Assembly: GCA_014584345.1 (NCBI GenBank) | Contig: JACTNB010000014.1 | Span: forward strand, 53,893 to 117,892 | DNA length: 64,000 bases | Source of the DNA: Planctomycetota bacterium | GTDB lineage: Bacteria; Planctomycetota; Planctomycetia; Planctomycetales; Planctomycetaceae | Direction: 5' to 3' | Shown: in pieces, positions 33,918-43,359 of the stretch | How the letters are laid out: each line of letters begins with the position of its first letter | Position numbering within the stretch: position 1 is the first letter of the stretch | Made by a program: the position numbers and the translations under genes | Notes under the pieces: generated by a model | What the model was told of the DNA's origin: nothing | Database searches by the model: none | The model's input: only the letters and a program-made list of their open reading frames with translations

Positions 33918-34387
33918 ATTGCGGTCTCTTGTTGATGTCTCGTAAGGGTTTTCAATTCGGTTGGATCAAACGGCCTGCATAGACGTTTGCTGATCCGTGA
34001 TTGTAGCGACTGCCAGTTGGAGGAGTGGAGTTCCAGGGGGGAGAAAAACAGGAAAAACCTTGGGTCGCATTTTCACTTTCCCCACGCCGGGTTTGCAGTG
34101 GCCCTCCAGGCCTGCCCATGATAATAGATCGAGGTATCATGTCTATCCTCCAGAACAGTTTTCCAGCAATCGATCCTCGGTTCAGCCGAATTTCAACGCA
34201 CGAGCAGCAACTGGGGGGGAGCCGTTGCAGGCCAGATCCGCCGGACTTCCCCCAACCAGGCTGCCAAGAGGGGGCCGGTCAACCCGACCCTGCTTCAACT
34301 TGGACTGGAAAAACCGGCAGGGGCAGCGTCAGGGCAAGTTAAAATGCTCCGCGCATCAAGGCAGCGGCAGACTCGCTTCCCGGCGGC
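33918..34387. other. Intergenic region upstream of hppA
   Basis: 470 bp between the ceramidase-like gene end and hppA start, both minus strand. It must carry the hppA promoter. A long plus-strand open frame crosses it but is Arg/Pro/Ser-rich with no family resemblance. No repeat or RNA gene is recognised. Confidence 0.35.
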
Positions 34388-36520
34388 TCAGCGCGTGGCT
34401 GGTCCCAGATTCCGCCGTTCGTCGGGCGTCAGGACACGATCGAAAATGGCAATTTCGTCGAGACGTCCTTCAAACCCGTTTTGCCGATCCGGCCTGCCTG
34501 CGAAATAAAACTGGTCCGTGGCGAAACCCGTTTCGGTCGCGACCCGGATGGAAAGTTCCGGTTTTGCGTGACCATTCAGATATATCTCGCAAAGGTCTCC
34601 CTCCCTGACCAGCACCACATGGTTCCAACTCCAGCGTTCGAGGACCGTGGTCCCCTCAAGGGCCGGTCCTCCCCCCGCCGGCTGATATACCAGCACACCC
34701 GGCTTGCCGGCCGTCCCCTGGATTCCAAATTGTTCGCTGGAAACCGGGCCGTCGTAGTCCCTGCCCCGAGAACAAAGCCAGCCACAGGTTTCTCGCCCCT
34801 CGACGGGGACGCCGTTCCAGAGCCACAGCGAAATCGTATAGCGAGTACCAAGATTGGCGAGCCGGGTATTTAAGCGGCCTCCCGTGAAATGTACCGCCCT
34901 GTTGGTATCGTCCCCGCTGAAATCGGGTGATTCCGGCCCCTCCAGAAAATAGGCAACGCCCGGTTCGTAGATGCCATCGTGTTGATGCCCAGAATGATCC
35001 AGCGCCCGCTGACCTGCAAATTCATCGAGCCGGTAATAAGCCGTCGGCTTCAAATCGAGCACTGCCTGGGAGGCGGGGCCGGTCGGCTGACGATATGTGC
35101 GCCGGGGCTGCCGAGAAACCTGTTCCAGCAACGAGAGCAAAGCCGCCGTGATTTTCGGTTCCGCTTCCACTTCCAGTCCGGCGGAGCGGGCCGGCCAGGT
35201 ATTGTAGCCTCCCAATAAATGTTGTTCCGGGGGAGGAATATAGCCATCCCCGCCGTTTGCCAGTTCAATGACCATGGTCTTTTCCAGCGGGCTTTGCAGC
35301 TTCAGCTTATAACCTGTCAGCGCGTAGGTTTCGTTGGGCGTGGTGGCAATCGCCATGTCGCCGATACGAATGGCCTGCACCACAATTTCCGTCGATTGCA
35401 GTTCATGCAGCAGGACCTGCTCCCGGGCATAGACCTCGGTCGTGTTCTTGGGAGCATTTCCCTCCATCCCGGCAACCACGCGCTGCGCCCATTCCAGCAA
35501 CTGCACATTAGGTGTGCGATACTTCAGTTCCATGCGCATTTCCCGCATGGAAAGATCGTTCACTTCCCGATGCGAAATGCCCGCCAGGCATTCCAGCGCC
35601 AGATTCACCAGTCCCTGCGTGTAGTCGTCCACGGTGATTTTGTCGTTGCGTTGCTCTGGCGGGAGCTGGTAATCGCGCCGATAAATGTCGCCACTGCAGC
35701 CGTGCGACATGATGGCCAGGCAGCCCCCGGGTTGACCGGCCTTTTCGTCGAGTTGACGGGCCAGCTCATCGCAAAACAGGCCGAAATAATCGGGATGAAT
35801 GGCCTTGGGGACCGAAAAATAATGCATCGAAAAATTTGCCAGCACCGCGATCGGCTGGCCCGACGGGGTTTGGAACGACATCAGCGTGAGATCGGGATCT
35901 TCCGCTCCCGAAGGGCCGGTGACGGCATCGCGATTGTTGGCGGCGTGCATGTTGGCCCGCACCGTCGGATTCCCGAAGGGATCGTTCTGCACGCGATCCG
36001 TCCGGTAAATCCAGCGGCGCGTCGCGGTGAAGTCGGCGGCATTGATTACCCCCCAACCGACACGCGCCGGTTGCAACTTGCCGTTGGCATCGACAATCGC
36101 CTGAGCCATGCGATCGCGCACCAGGGGGACGTAATTGGCATCCAGGTCGGTCCCCAGGCATCCCATCGAAGCCGGAGCAGTATGGGTATGCGTGGCGGAA
36201 ATCAGGATGTGGTCGGCGGGAATGCCAGAACGTTTGCTGGCTATCTGCTTGGTATCATCCAACAATGGACGAGGCAACATGCAGCTATCGACCACCACGA
36301 TGGCAATTTTCTCCCGGCCATCGTCGATAACCAGGGCACGGGCATTGACGGGACGGACCACTTCCGTCGCCTGCCGGCTCAACATGCCGCCGTTCACCAG
36401 CACGGGAAACTGTTGCGGCGAAACATCCACCAGAGCGGTCCCGACCCGCAATTCCGCAACCACGAGCCCCGACAATGCCAGCCAACCCCAGACAAAACTC
36501 GCCACCGTGATGCCACGCAT
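34388..36520 (-). CDS. Secreted neutral/alkaline ceramidase-like protein with C-terminal LamG domain
   Basis: A 710-residue exported protein (signal peptide ending LVVAEL). Residues about 22-450 match the N-terminal catalytic part of neutral/alkaline non-lysosomal ceramidases: VGTALVDVSP, ALVIDDGREKIAIVVVDSCML, and the zinc-site segment ISATHTHTAPAS; MSHGCSGDIYRRDY occupies the later conserved loop. In Planctomycetes most members probably hydrolyse other amides or act on unknown substrates. Residues about 490-710 form a concanavalin-A/LamG-like jellyroll (YYRLDEFAGQRALDHSGHQHDGIYEPG, GRLDEIAIFDRVLTPDE), a carbohydrate- or surface-binding module. No operon partner is close: 162 bp separate it from the small gene upstream. 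Confidence 0.88.
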   Translation of the reverse strand: MRGITVASFVWGWLALSGLVVAELRVGTALVDVSPQQFPVLVNGGMLSRQATEVVRPVNARALVIDDGREKIAIVVVDSCMLPRPLLDDTKQIASKRSGIPADHILISATHTHTAPASMGCLGTDLDANYVPLVRDRMAQAIVDANGKLQPARVGWGVINAADFTATRRWIYRTDRVQNDPFGNPTVRANMHAANNRDAVTGPSGAEDPDLTLMSFQTPSGQPIAVLANFSMHYFSVPKAIHPDYFGLFCDELARQLDEKAGQPGGCLAIMSHGCSGDIYRRDYQLPPEQRNDKITVDDYTQGLVNLALECLAGISHREVNDLSMREMRMELKYRTPNVQLLEWAQRVVAGMEGNAPKNTTEVYAREQVLLHELQSTEIVVQAIRIGDMAIATTPNETYALTGYKLKLQSPLEKTMVIELANGGDGYIPPPEQHLLGGYNTWPARSAGLEVEAEPKITAALLSLLEQVSRQPRRTYRQPTGPASQAVLDLKPTAYYRLDEFAGQRALDHSGHQHDGIYEPGVAYFLEGPESPDFSGDDTNRAVHFTGGRLNTRLANLGTRYTISLWLWNGVPVEGRETCGWLCSRGRDYDGPVSSEQFGIQGTAGKPGVLVYQPAGGGPALEGTTVLERWSWNHVVLVREGDLCEIYLNGHAKPELSIRVATETGFATDQFYFAGRPDRQNGFEGRLDEIAIFDRVLTPDERRNLGPATR

Positions 36521-36683
36521 TTGTATTTCCCCCGTTGATCAATCGCCCCCTGTTGTCCCTGGTCGTGCCCGTTGGACATGCCGTTCCTCCAAACGAGGGT
36601 AACATACTTCCATAAATAATTCCACGATATATCAGGCTGCGGCAATACCGCGGAGAGAGAAACCGAAGCAGCCCCGCAAGCGG

Positions 36684-36953
<270 letters not shown>

Positions 36954-37273
36954 CTGCCAATTTCCTCCCTGTTTGAATGGGTTCTATTTTCCCGGCGATC
37001 GGCTGCCTGAAGGGACCGTTTCGCCAAGCAGACCGTTTCATTTCCGGTCCGGTTTTAGCAGGCCCTGCCGAAAATTGATAGATAGGCCGCCAGCGGGTGG
37101 CAAATCCCGGACGGCTTGGCGAACAGGTGGGTACGGGTGCACAATCCCCCTCTTGACCAAATCACCAAGATTCTGGATAGTTCAGCGAGTATATCTGGTC
37201 GGCAGGCATGAGGCCGGTCCGGGGTGAGGCGGTTGCATGCCCATTCGTGACCCCAGGAGAGAGCAGGCAGAGG
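36954..37273. other. Divergent promoter region of lpxB
   Basis: 320 bp between divergent genes. No repeat, RNA gene or clear promoter hexamers identified. Confidence 0.3.
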
Positions 37274-38452
37274 ATGCAGATTTTCTTTTCCGTCGGCGAA
37301 CCGAGCGGCGATGAACATGCTGCCGGGCTGATTCGCGAACTCAAACGCCGTCATCCCGAGTGCGAGTGCGTCGGTTTCGGCGGAGAAAACATGGAAGCCG
37401 CCGGCTGCCGAATTCTGTTTCCCCTGACGACGATGGCGGTCATGGGGGTGTTGCAGGTGCTCCCCCTGTTGCGGAAATTCTGGGGACTGGGCCAACAGGC
37501 CAAACAGTTTCTCCGGCAACAGCGCCCCGACGCCGTTGTGCTCGTCGATTTTCCTGGCTTCAACTGGTGGATTGCCTACTATGCCAAGCAGGCCGGGATT
37601 CCCGTGTATTACTACCTGCCGCCACAATTGTGGGCCTGGGGCTCGTGGCGGGTCCGCCGCATGCACAAGTACGTGGATCATGTGTTGTCAGGGCTGACAT
37701 TCGAGACCGAGTGGTATCAGCGGCAGGGAATCAATGCCCGCTTTGTCGGCCATCCCTTTTTCGAGGAAGTGACGGCCCGTCCGGTCACCGCGGAAGAGGT
37801 CGCTTCACTGCGGCGCGATTCCCCGCAAATCATCGGCTTGCTGCCCGGCTCGCGAAAAATGGAAGTGCAGCTCAACTGGCCCGCCATGCTGCAGGTCGTG
37901 CAGCAGCTGCATCGCAAGCACCCGGGTTGCCGCTTTCTGGTGGCGAATTACAAACCGGCGCACCGCAATTTCTGCGAGCAACTGCTCTGCGATTCCGGCC
38001 TGCATTTGCCCGTGGAATTCCACGTCGGCAAGACCTCGGAAATCATTGCGGCCGCCGACTGTTGCCTGATGGTTTCCGGGTCGGTCAGCCTGGAAATGCT
38101 GGCACGCAAGACCCCTGCCGTCGTGCTCTACAAGGGGGGATATGTCATGGGCACCCTGGCCAAGTGGCTGGTCACCTGCAAATACATGACACTGCCGAAC
38201 CTGATTCTCGATCGCCCCCTATTCCCTGAATTTCCGTTCATGGCCCGGCAACAAATACATGTCAAGGCGATGGCGGAAATACTCGATCGCTGGTTGGCCG
38301 ACCCCGAGGAACGGGAACGCGTGAGCCGGGACGTGGCCTCCCTGGCCGAACACATTGCCAGTTCCCACGCCTCACTGGAGACGGCGGATTATCTGCTGGA
38401 AACGCTCGGACGGCCTGTTTCGACGGACCACCAATCGACCCGGGCGGCCTGA
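37274..38452 (+). CDS. lpxB: Lipid-A-disaccharide synthase
   Basis: A 392-residue GT19 glycosyltransferase that joins UDP-2,3-diacylglucosamine and lipid X to make the lipid A disaccharide at the inner membrane. The family start IFFSVGEPSGDEHAAGLI is diagnostic; other motifs are GFGGENMEAAGC, MAVMGVLQVLPLL, VVLVDFPGFNWW, YYLPPQLWAWGSWR, FVGHPFFEE and LLPGSRKMEVQ. I start at ATG 37274, which puts SVGEPSGD at the N terminus as in other LpxB proteins. The rest of the lpx pathway is not adjacent. Its presence supports lipid A production and a Gram-negative-type outer membrane in this organism. Confidence 0.97.
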   Translation: MQIFFSVGEPSGDEHAAGLIRELKRRHPECECVGFGGENMEAAGCRILFPLTTMAVMGVLQVLPLLRKFWGLGQQAKQFLRQQRPDAVVLVDFPGFNWWIAYYAKQAGIPVYYYLPPQLWAWGSWRVRRMHKYVDHVLSGLTFETEWYQRQGINARFVGHPFFEEVTARPVTAEEVASLRRDSPQIIGLLPGSRKMEVQLNWPAMLQVVQQLHRKHPGCRFLVANYKPAHRNFCEQLLCDSGLHLPVEFHVGKTSEIIAAADCCLMVSGSVSLEMLARKTPAVVLYKGGYVMGTLAKWLVTCKYMTLPNLILDRPLFPEFPFMARQQIHVKAMAEILDRWLADPEERERVSRDVASLAEHIASSHASLETADYLLETLGRPVSTDHQSTRAA

Positions 38453-38706
38453 ATTCCGATCGTTCCCGCGCGTTCACGGTTCATGCACGTCACGGAACCG
38501 CGCCGTCGGGAAACGGCATCTCGAAACTCGCGGCGCAAACCCCGCCCGCTTCCCGACGGACTTCGTGGCATGTACGATGGAATATCGGCGGTCCGGCATG
38601 CTGCAGGGAGTGGGAATTGGGTATTTTTCATTCAAGCGATACTCATTCCAGAGATTTCGAAAGTGACTAGATAACCTCGGACTGTGCAAGTGAAGGAGCA
38701 TGTCGA

Positions 38707-39585
38707 GTGCGTGATTGCATACGAACACTGAAACCAACAGGCAGTCGCAACGGGGCGGTCTTTCTGGTAGCCGTGCTATTTCTGGCGGTGCTGTCGCCGC
38801 TGCGGGCAGCGGATCCGGTGTTGAAGTATCCGCTCGCTGTTGCCGCCTCCCCGGAGGGAGTGATCTACATCGCGGATTTGAAACTGCCCGGTCTCTGGAA
38901 ATACTCGGGAGGGCAACTGACGGTATTCCATCAGGCGTCGTCTCGGCTGCGTACCCCCTTAAACGCAATCCGATGCTTGGCCGTGGATAATCAGGGTGTA
39001 GTCTATGCGGGAGATTCCGCGACTCGCGAGATCTATCGCCTGGAGGGGGAAGAGCCGGCCATGCCATTGACTTCCGGTCGGATTGGCGTCCCCAGCGCGC
39101 TGGCCATCCGCGGCTCGACTTTGTTTGTCGCGGACCTTGAGGCACAACGGATCTGGCAGGTATCCACGGCGGGAGGCGAACCGATCGAAATGGCCCGCGT
39201 GGCGGGTGTGCGCGGGCTGGCGACTGGCGAGAACAACACCCTGTATTATGTTTCGACCCGGGCGGACCAGGTGGGTCGCATCGACCAGGCGGGGGGGAAC
39301 ACGGCACTCCTCGCGGGGAAGCCATTTTTGTTTCCGCATCAAATTGCGATACTGGAAAATTCGATGTACGTCACCGACAATTACGCCAATGCCCTTTGGG
39401 AGTTTCCGGCCGACGGGAGCGTGGCTCCGCGAAAATTTGTCGGCGGGGCTCCGTTGGTGAAACCTGTCGGCCTGTGCGTGCAGGGTGATAAGCTGCTGAT
39501 TGCCGACCCGCATGCCAGGGATGTGTTCGTGGTCACCCACTCGGGCGAAATTCAGTCGCTCCTGGCGTCCGTTCCGGGCGAATAA
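38707..39585 (+). CDS. Secreted NHL/SMP-30-like beta-propeller protein
   Basis: A 292-residue exported protein (signal peptide ending PLRAAD). The mature part is a series of about six propeller blades with NHL-type strand pairs: PLAVAASPEGVIYIADLKLPGLWKY, IRCLAVDNQGVVYAGDSATREIYRL, PSALAIRGSTLFVADLEAQRIWQV, HQIAILENSMYVTDNYANALWEF and PVGLCVQGDKLLIADPHARDVFVV. The start is GTG at 38707 with AAGGAG upstream. Such propellers mediate binding; no enzymatic residues are evident. Its last 34 bp overlap the end of the convergent FG-GAP protein gene. Confidence 0.8.
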   Translation: MRDCIRTLKPTGSRNGAVFLVAVLFLAVLSPLRAADPVLKYPLAVAASPEGVIYIADLKLPGLWKYSGGQLTVFHQASSRLRTPLNAIRCLAVDNQGVVYAGDSATREIYRLEGEEPAMPLTSGRIGVPSALAIRGSTLFVADLEAQRIWQVSTAGGEPIEMARVAGVRGLATGENNTLYYVSTRADQVGRIDQAGGNTALLAGKPFLFPHQIAILENSMYVTDNYANALWEFPADGSVAPRKFVGGAPLVKPVGLCVQGDKLLIADPHARDVFVVTHSGEIQSLLASVPGE

Positions 39586-42500
39586 TCTCGCACCGCGTTC
39601 CAGAAATGTCGTGCAGGCTGATGCCTGTCCGCCGACGGGGGCAGGATGAAATCCGTGGGCGATTTTGAGGAATGGTCCTGTTCCAGCGTGGGATTAATGG
39701 GATTCTTGCGCGTCGGATACGGTTCACTGGATCGGCCGTAGATCGTGTTCAGGTCGGCGTCCTTGTCGTAGCCGACGCTGCGGAGAAAGAAATCCCTCTT
39801 CCAGCCTGCAGGCGGGTCCCTATCGGGCTGTTTGAATGTGAGTGTCAGTTCATCCCCTGCCCCCAGCACCACCAGACGATCATCTTCTCGCTTCAATAGT
39901 TCGAGGACACCGCCGTAGGGAGTGAAACGCCCCTGCATGGCTGGCCAGCCCGGCGCGGGATCGACATGCGCATAATCGTAATGGTCGGGACCGTTGCCCG
40001 GATGAGGCAGGATATTTGAATACCCCCGATAATGCAGATCGGCCGATGTCAACTCCAGCGACTCGACCCGCAATCCCGTGATGGGGGCTTCGTCTTCGCC
40101 AAGGGTGTAAAAGACGTGGTCCCAGTAAAGTTCCATGCTGGTCACGATCCGCAGCTTCGAGGATTTGCCGGGGAACTTGCCCGCCAGATCGACAACAATG
40201 GTTTTAGTTTTCCCGCCGGGAAATCCCATGCTCGGATCGACCGTCACCCAGTTACCGGAGTCGTCGAGCGCCTGCAGAAACGGCGGTCGTCCCTTGGGCG
40301 CGGCCGCGTTTTGCCCCAGGGCGACATTCAGTGACGTATCCGAGGGATACACCCATCCGGCCAGGAACAGCTTGATGGGCCGGGAGTTGTCGATCTCGCC
40401 CAGATCGAGTTCCAGAAAATGTTCGTTGGTAACACCCTGGTAGAATTTCGTGTCGAACAGTCGCGTGTAGTTCTCGTCGCGAGCCGCGATTTGAGGCAGC
40501 ACGTCTCGACCGTGGCTGTCGCTGGCCGAACGGACCGGCAGGGGTTGGCGGACCGTGTGTATTTTGAATTCGGGAATCTTGCTGGATGCCACCTTTTCGT
40601 CGGAATAAACCGCGATCTCCCGCGGGTGATCGATGGCAATCAGTTCCACCTGATCAAAGTAAGCCGCTTCCCACAATTCTTCGGTAATTTGCAGGGAATA
40701 CCCCTGTTCGCGGGGCAGCAGCCTTTCCCCTTCGATCAACAGGTATTCCCAGGGGCGCGTCGGCGCGAGGACTCCCTCGGCAAACTGCAAACCAAGGGGA
40801 GCCGCCCAGAGCAGATCGGTGCAGAACACGAATTCCGTTCCATTCCAGGTGTAGAGATAGGGGCACGATCCCTTCAATTTGAGTTCCTCGCAGATCACGC
40901 TGTTCCGCGGGGGGGCGAGGATGTTCTGTGGAATTCCATTCGGCCAGACCACGCGCAGCACGTCCGCCCGATCCAGCGTTCCCAGTCCAAAGTGGGTCGT
41001 CGGACGGGAGGCAACGTGCGATTGATAGACCGTCCCCGCCTTGAGCTCGAGCAGACTCCCCCAGCCATACTGATTCACCCGGCCGCTGGCCGAGGCTTGC
41101 TCCCCCTTCACCTGCTGCCCGAGCAACGTCAGCTTCAGGTAACCATTGGTGTTGCCACCTTCGTTTTCATACCAGCTCAGTCTCGTAGGGGACCAGACGA
41201 GCAAGTCGAGATCGCCATCCATATCGAGATCTTCCACCAGCATGCCTGTCCCTTGCTCTTTAATCCGTAGCGGGGACTGTTCGCTGGAAAAGTCCACGGC
41301 AGCGATTCGCGGAGCCAGCGTCAGCGATTGTGTGCCGGAGTTCCGAATCACCAGATCCTGCCAGCCGCTGTTGTCGTGATCGCACAACAGGAATTCCTCT
41401 CCCGCGCAGGAGAGCAGCGTACCCGCGTGGAATTCAAGCCGCCCGGGCAGCGTGGATCGGCCGAGTACGGAATAAATCTCGCCTCCCCTGCCGATCAGCA
41501 GGTCCCAGCGGGCATCGGCATTGAGATCAACGAGGGCCATATCGGTGTAGTCCCCGGAGGCCGAGGGGATGACGTCGAGTTCCCGCCAGCGCAACTCCCC
41601 GTGACGCAGATTTTCCAGGTACCCGACGCGATCGCGGGCCAAGAGTAAAATATCCAGATCGACATCGCGATCGAGGTCGACCGCGATTGCCTTGAGCCAC
41701 GGCACGGGTTCGGGCAAACGGGAACGATCGCTGAGATCGTAAAACGTGAAATTCTGATGGTTGGCCAGCATTTGTATTTCACCGGATTCCCCGAGGGCCA
41801 CCAGATCGAGGTCGCCATCGAGATCGAAATCCGCCGGCAACATGTACGTTGCAGGCAACACGATTTCGAGGGTATGGGGCACGCAGGTTCCTTCGTGGCG
41901 GAGTCGATTTTCGAGAGTGATCGCTCCCGCGGGCCCGTAGAGCACCAGGTCCAAGTCGGCCATGGCGCAGGGGATCTCCGCGCTGGGGCCGGGCGCGGCG
42001 GGGTCGGCATCCTGATCAAGATCCGCCAGAAGAAATCGCGTGTATGTATCCGCCAGCGGGAAAGAGAAGAGTGCTTCCCAGCCCGATTCCCGTTGTTGCA
42101 GTATCCATAGTTGGGACGCGGTCAACACGATCAACTCCTGACGTCCGTCCAGATTCATGTCGCACGCATCACACTGCAACAGGGGGGAAGCGGAATCTGG
42201 CAGCCCAATGTCCCTGGTGGCGAACGAGATCCGGGTGGCCCCGCCCATGGTCGACACGGAATGGAGTTCCGACTGGAAATCCGGAGGCGCTGCGGTGGAT
42301 ACATACTCCAGGGTATTGAGAAACAGTTGAGCACGATCGCTCTGAGCGATGTCTTCCGGTTTCAGAATGTTGCCGATCAATCGGGCCTGGCGCGTTACGA
42401 GGCTCCAGTTGGCATCACGGGCAGCCGCGATGGCTTCCTCGACGGCGCTGTGGAAGTCGACCCGCGACCGTTGTTGAATTGCCGAGGCGTACGGTGCCAT

Positions 42501-43193
42501 TACGGTTTGCAGGTGTTCGAGCACTTCGATGATGTGGGGCTGTCTGGCCTGAGCAAGTTCCATGAGGTATTCCGTGCTCCCCCAGGTGTTGTCCGGGGTC
42601 TGTTCATAACAGCGAGCCAGTGCCTGCAAGCCGGAAAGGGGCGCGGTCGCGGCAACGTCCGCAGGAGATTCCTTCCAGGCCAGGTAGTATTCGTACCAGG
42701 CGGAGGGGGCATGCGCGCTGCTTGTAGTTGCCTGCAGGGCCGCTTCCAGGCGCTGGATCGGTTTTCCCCGCGCCCGGGCGATTCTGCCTTGGAGAATCGC
42801 GATGGCTCCGGGATCGATCCCCTCGGCCCGTTCCCGCGACAAAGTCGCGTCCGCCAGTTGAAACAGATCCTCGAATGCCGAAGGATTCGCCTCGGCATTT
42901 TCGAGTTCGAGGGCCAGGGCAATCGAGACCAGAAGATTCTGTTGGGCAAATGCCGCGTGTCCGGGGGCTTCGTCGAGCAGCGATTGCAGCAGAGGGATCG
43001 CCTCGCGCGGTTTCTGATTCTCGACCAGCGCCAGCCCGCGATTCCTCAACCGGGCAATTTCAGACACGGACAGAGGTATCGCGGGACCGTCCGGAGGTTC
43101 TCCGACATGTCCCCGGTTTTTCCCCAGCAACAGCCACAACCCGCCGCCCAGGAGGACCAGGGCGAGCAGGCACGGTAGTAATCGGATTTTCAT
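39552..43193 (-). CDS. Large TPR / FG-GAP / UnbV (CRTAC1-like) envelope protein
   Basis: A 1213-residue protein. An N-terminal membrane anchor or signal (LLPCLLALVLLGGGLWLLL) is followed by TPR-like helices (about 50-320), including LALVENQKPREAIPLLQSLLDEAPGHA. An FG-GAP/VCBS propeller (about 330-680) has calcium-loop repeats such as DMNLDGRQELIVL, DFDLDGDLDLVALG, DLDRDVDLDILLLA and DLDMDGDLDLLVWS. A UnbV/ASPIC domain (about 690-765) contains FGLGTLDRADVLRVVWPNG. The remaining 440 residues are not recognised; they hold WDHVFYTLGEDEAPITGLRV and a conserved-looking Trp/Tyr-rich region. It is divergent from the heme operon, 166 bp away, and shares its UnbV fold with two neighbours. Confidence 0.85.
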   Translation of the reverse strand: MKIRLLPCLLALVLLGGGLWLLLGKNRGHVGEPPDGPAIPLSVSEIARLRNRGLALVENQKPREAIPLLQSLLDEAPGHAAFAQQNLLVSIALALELENAEANPSAFEDLFQLADATLSRERAEGIDPGAIAILQGRIARARGKPIQRLEAALQATTSSAHAPSAWYEYYLAWKESPADVAATAPLSGLQALARCYEQTPDNTWGSTEYLMELAQARQPHIIEVLEHLQTVMAPYASAIQQRSRVDFHSAVEEAIAAARDANWSLVTRQARLIGNILKPEDIAQSDRAQLFLNTLEYVSTAAPPDFQSELHSVSTMGGATRISFATRDIGLPDSASPLLQCDACDMNLDGRQELIVLTASQLWILQQRESGWEALFSFPLADTYTRFLLADLDQDADPAAPGPSAEIPCAMADLDLVLYGPAGAITLENRLRHEGTCVPHTLEIVLPATYMLPADFDLDGDLDLVALGESGEIQMLANHQNFTFYDLSDRSRLPEPVPWLKAIAVDLDRDVDLDILLLARDRVGYLENLRHGELRWRELDVIPSASGDYTDMALVDLNADARWDLLIGRGGEIYSVLGRSTLPGRLEFHAGTLLSCAGEEFLLCDHDNSGWQDLVIRNSGTQSLTLAPRIAAVDFSSEQSPLRIKEQGTGMLVEDLDMDGDLDLLVWSPTRLSWYENEGGNTNGYLKLTLLGQQVKGEQASASGRVNQYGWGSLLELKAGTVYQSHVASRPTTHFGLGTLDRADVLRVVWPNGIPQNILAPPRNSVICEELKLKGSCPYLYTWNGTEFVFCTDLLWAAPLGLQFAEGVLAPTRPWEYLLIEGERLLPREQGYSLQITEELWEAAYFDQVELIAIDHPREIAVYSDEKVASSKIPEFKIHTVRQPLPVRSASDSHGRDVLPQIAARDENYTRLFDTKFYQGVTNEHFLELDLGEIDNSRPIKLFLAGWVYPSDTSLNVALGQNAAAPKGRPPFLQALDDSGNWVTVDPSMGFPGGKTKTIVVDLAGKFPGKSSKLRIVTSMELYWDHVFYTLGEDEAPITGLRVESLELTSADLHYRGYSNILPHPGNGPDHYDYAHVDPAPGWPAMQGRFTPYGGVLELLKREDDRLVVLGAGDELTLTFKQPDRDPPAGWKRDFFLRSVGYDKDADLNTIYGRSSEPYPTRKNPINPTLEQDHSSKSPTDFILPPSADRHQPARHFWNAVRDYSPGTDARSD

Positions 43194-43359
43194 ACGGGCC
43201 GTGTTTCCTGGGCAAAATGTGTCGTTCCCTGCTGCGGCGCTGCATCGTTTGTCGAATCGCAGGCCAGGGCAGGAAGAAATTCTGCCCCAGGTGGAATTGC
43301 CTCGAACATTTCTCGCTGGTGGTCACTCAAGGTGGAAACTCCTGGCACGACAAGCCACA

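Noticed and set aside
32436..33935. A 499-codon plus-strand open frame
   Set aside because: It is antisense to hppA, whose motifs are complete. Gln/Arg/His-rich translation.
33997..34608. A 203-codon plus-strand open frame in the hppA upstream region
   Set aside because: It runs into the convergent ceramidase-like gene, is Arg/Ser/Pro-rich and matches no family.
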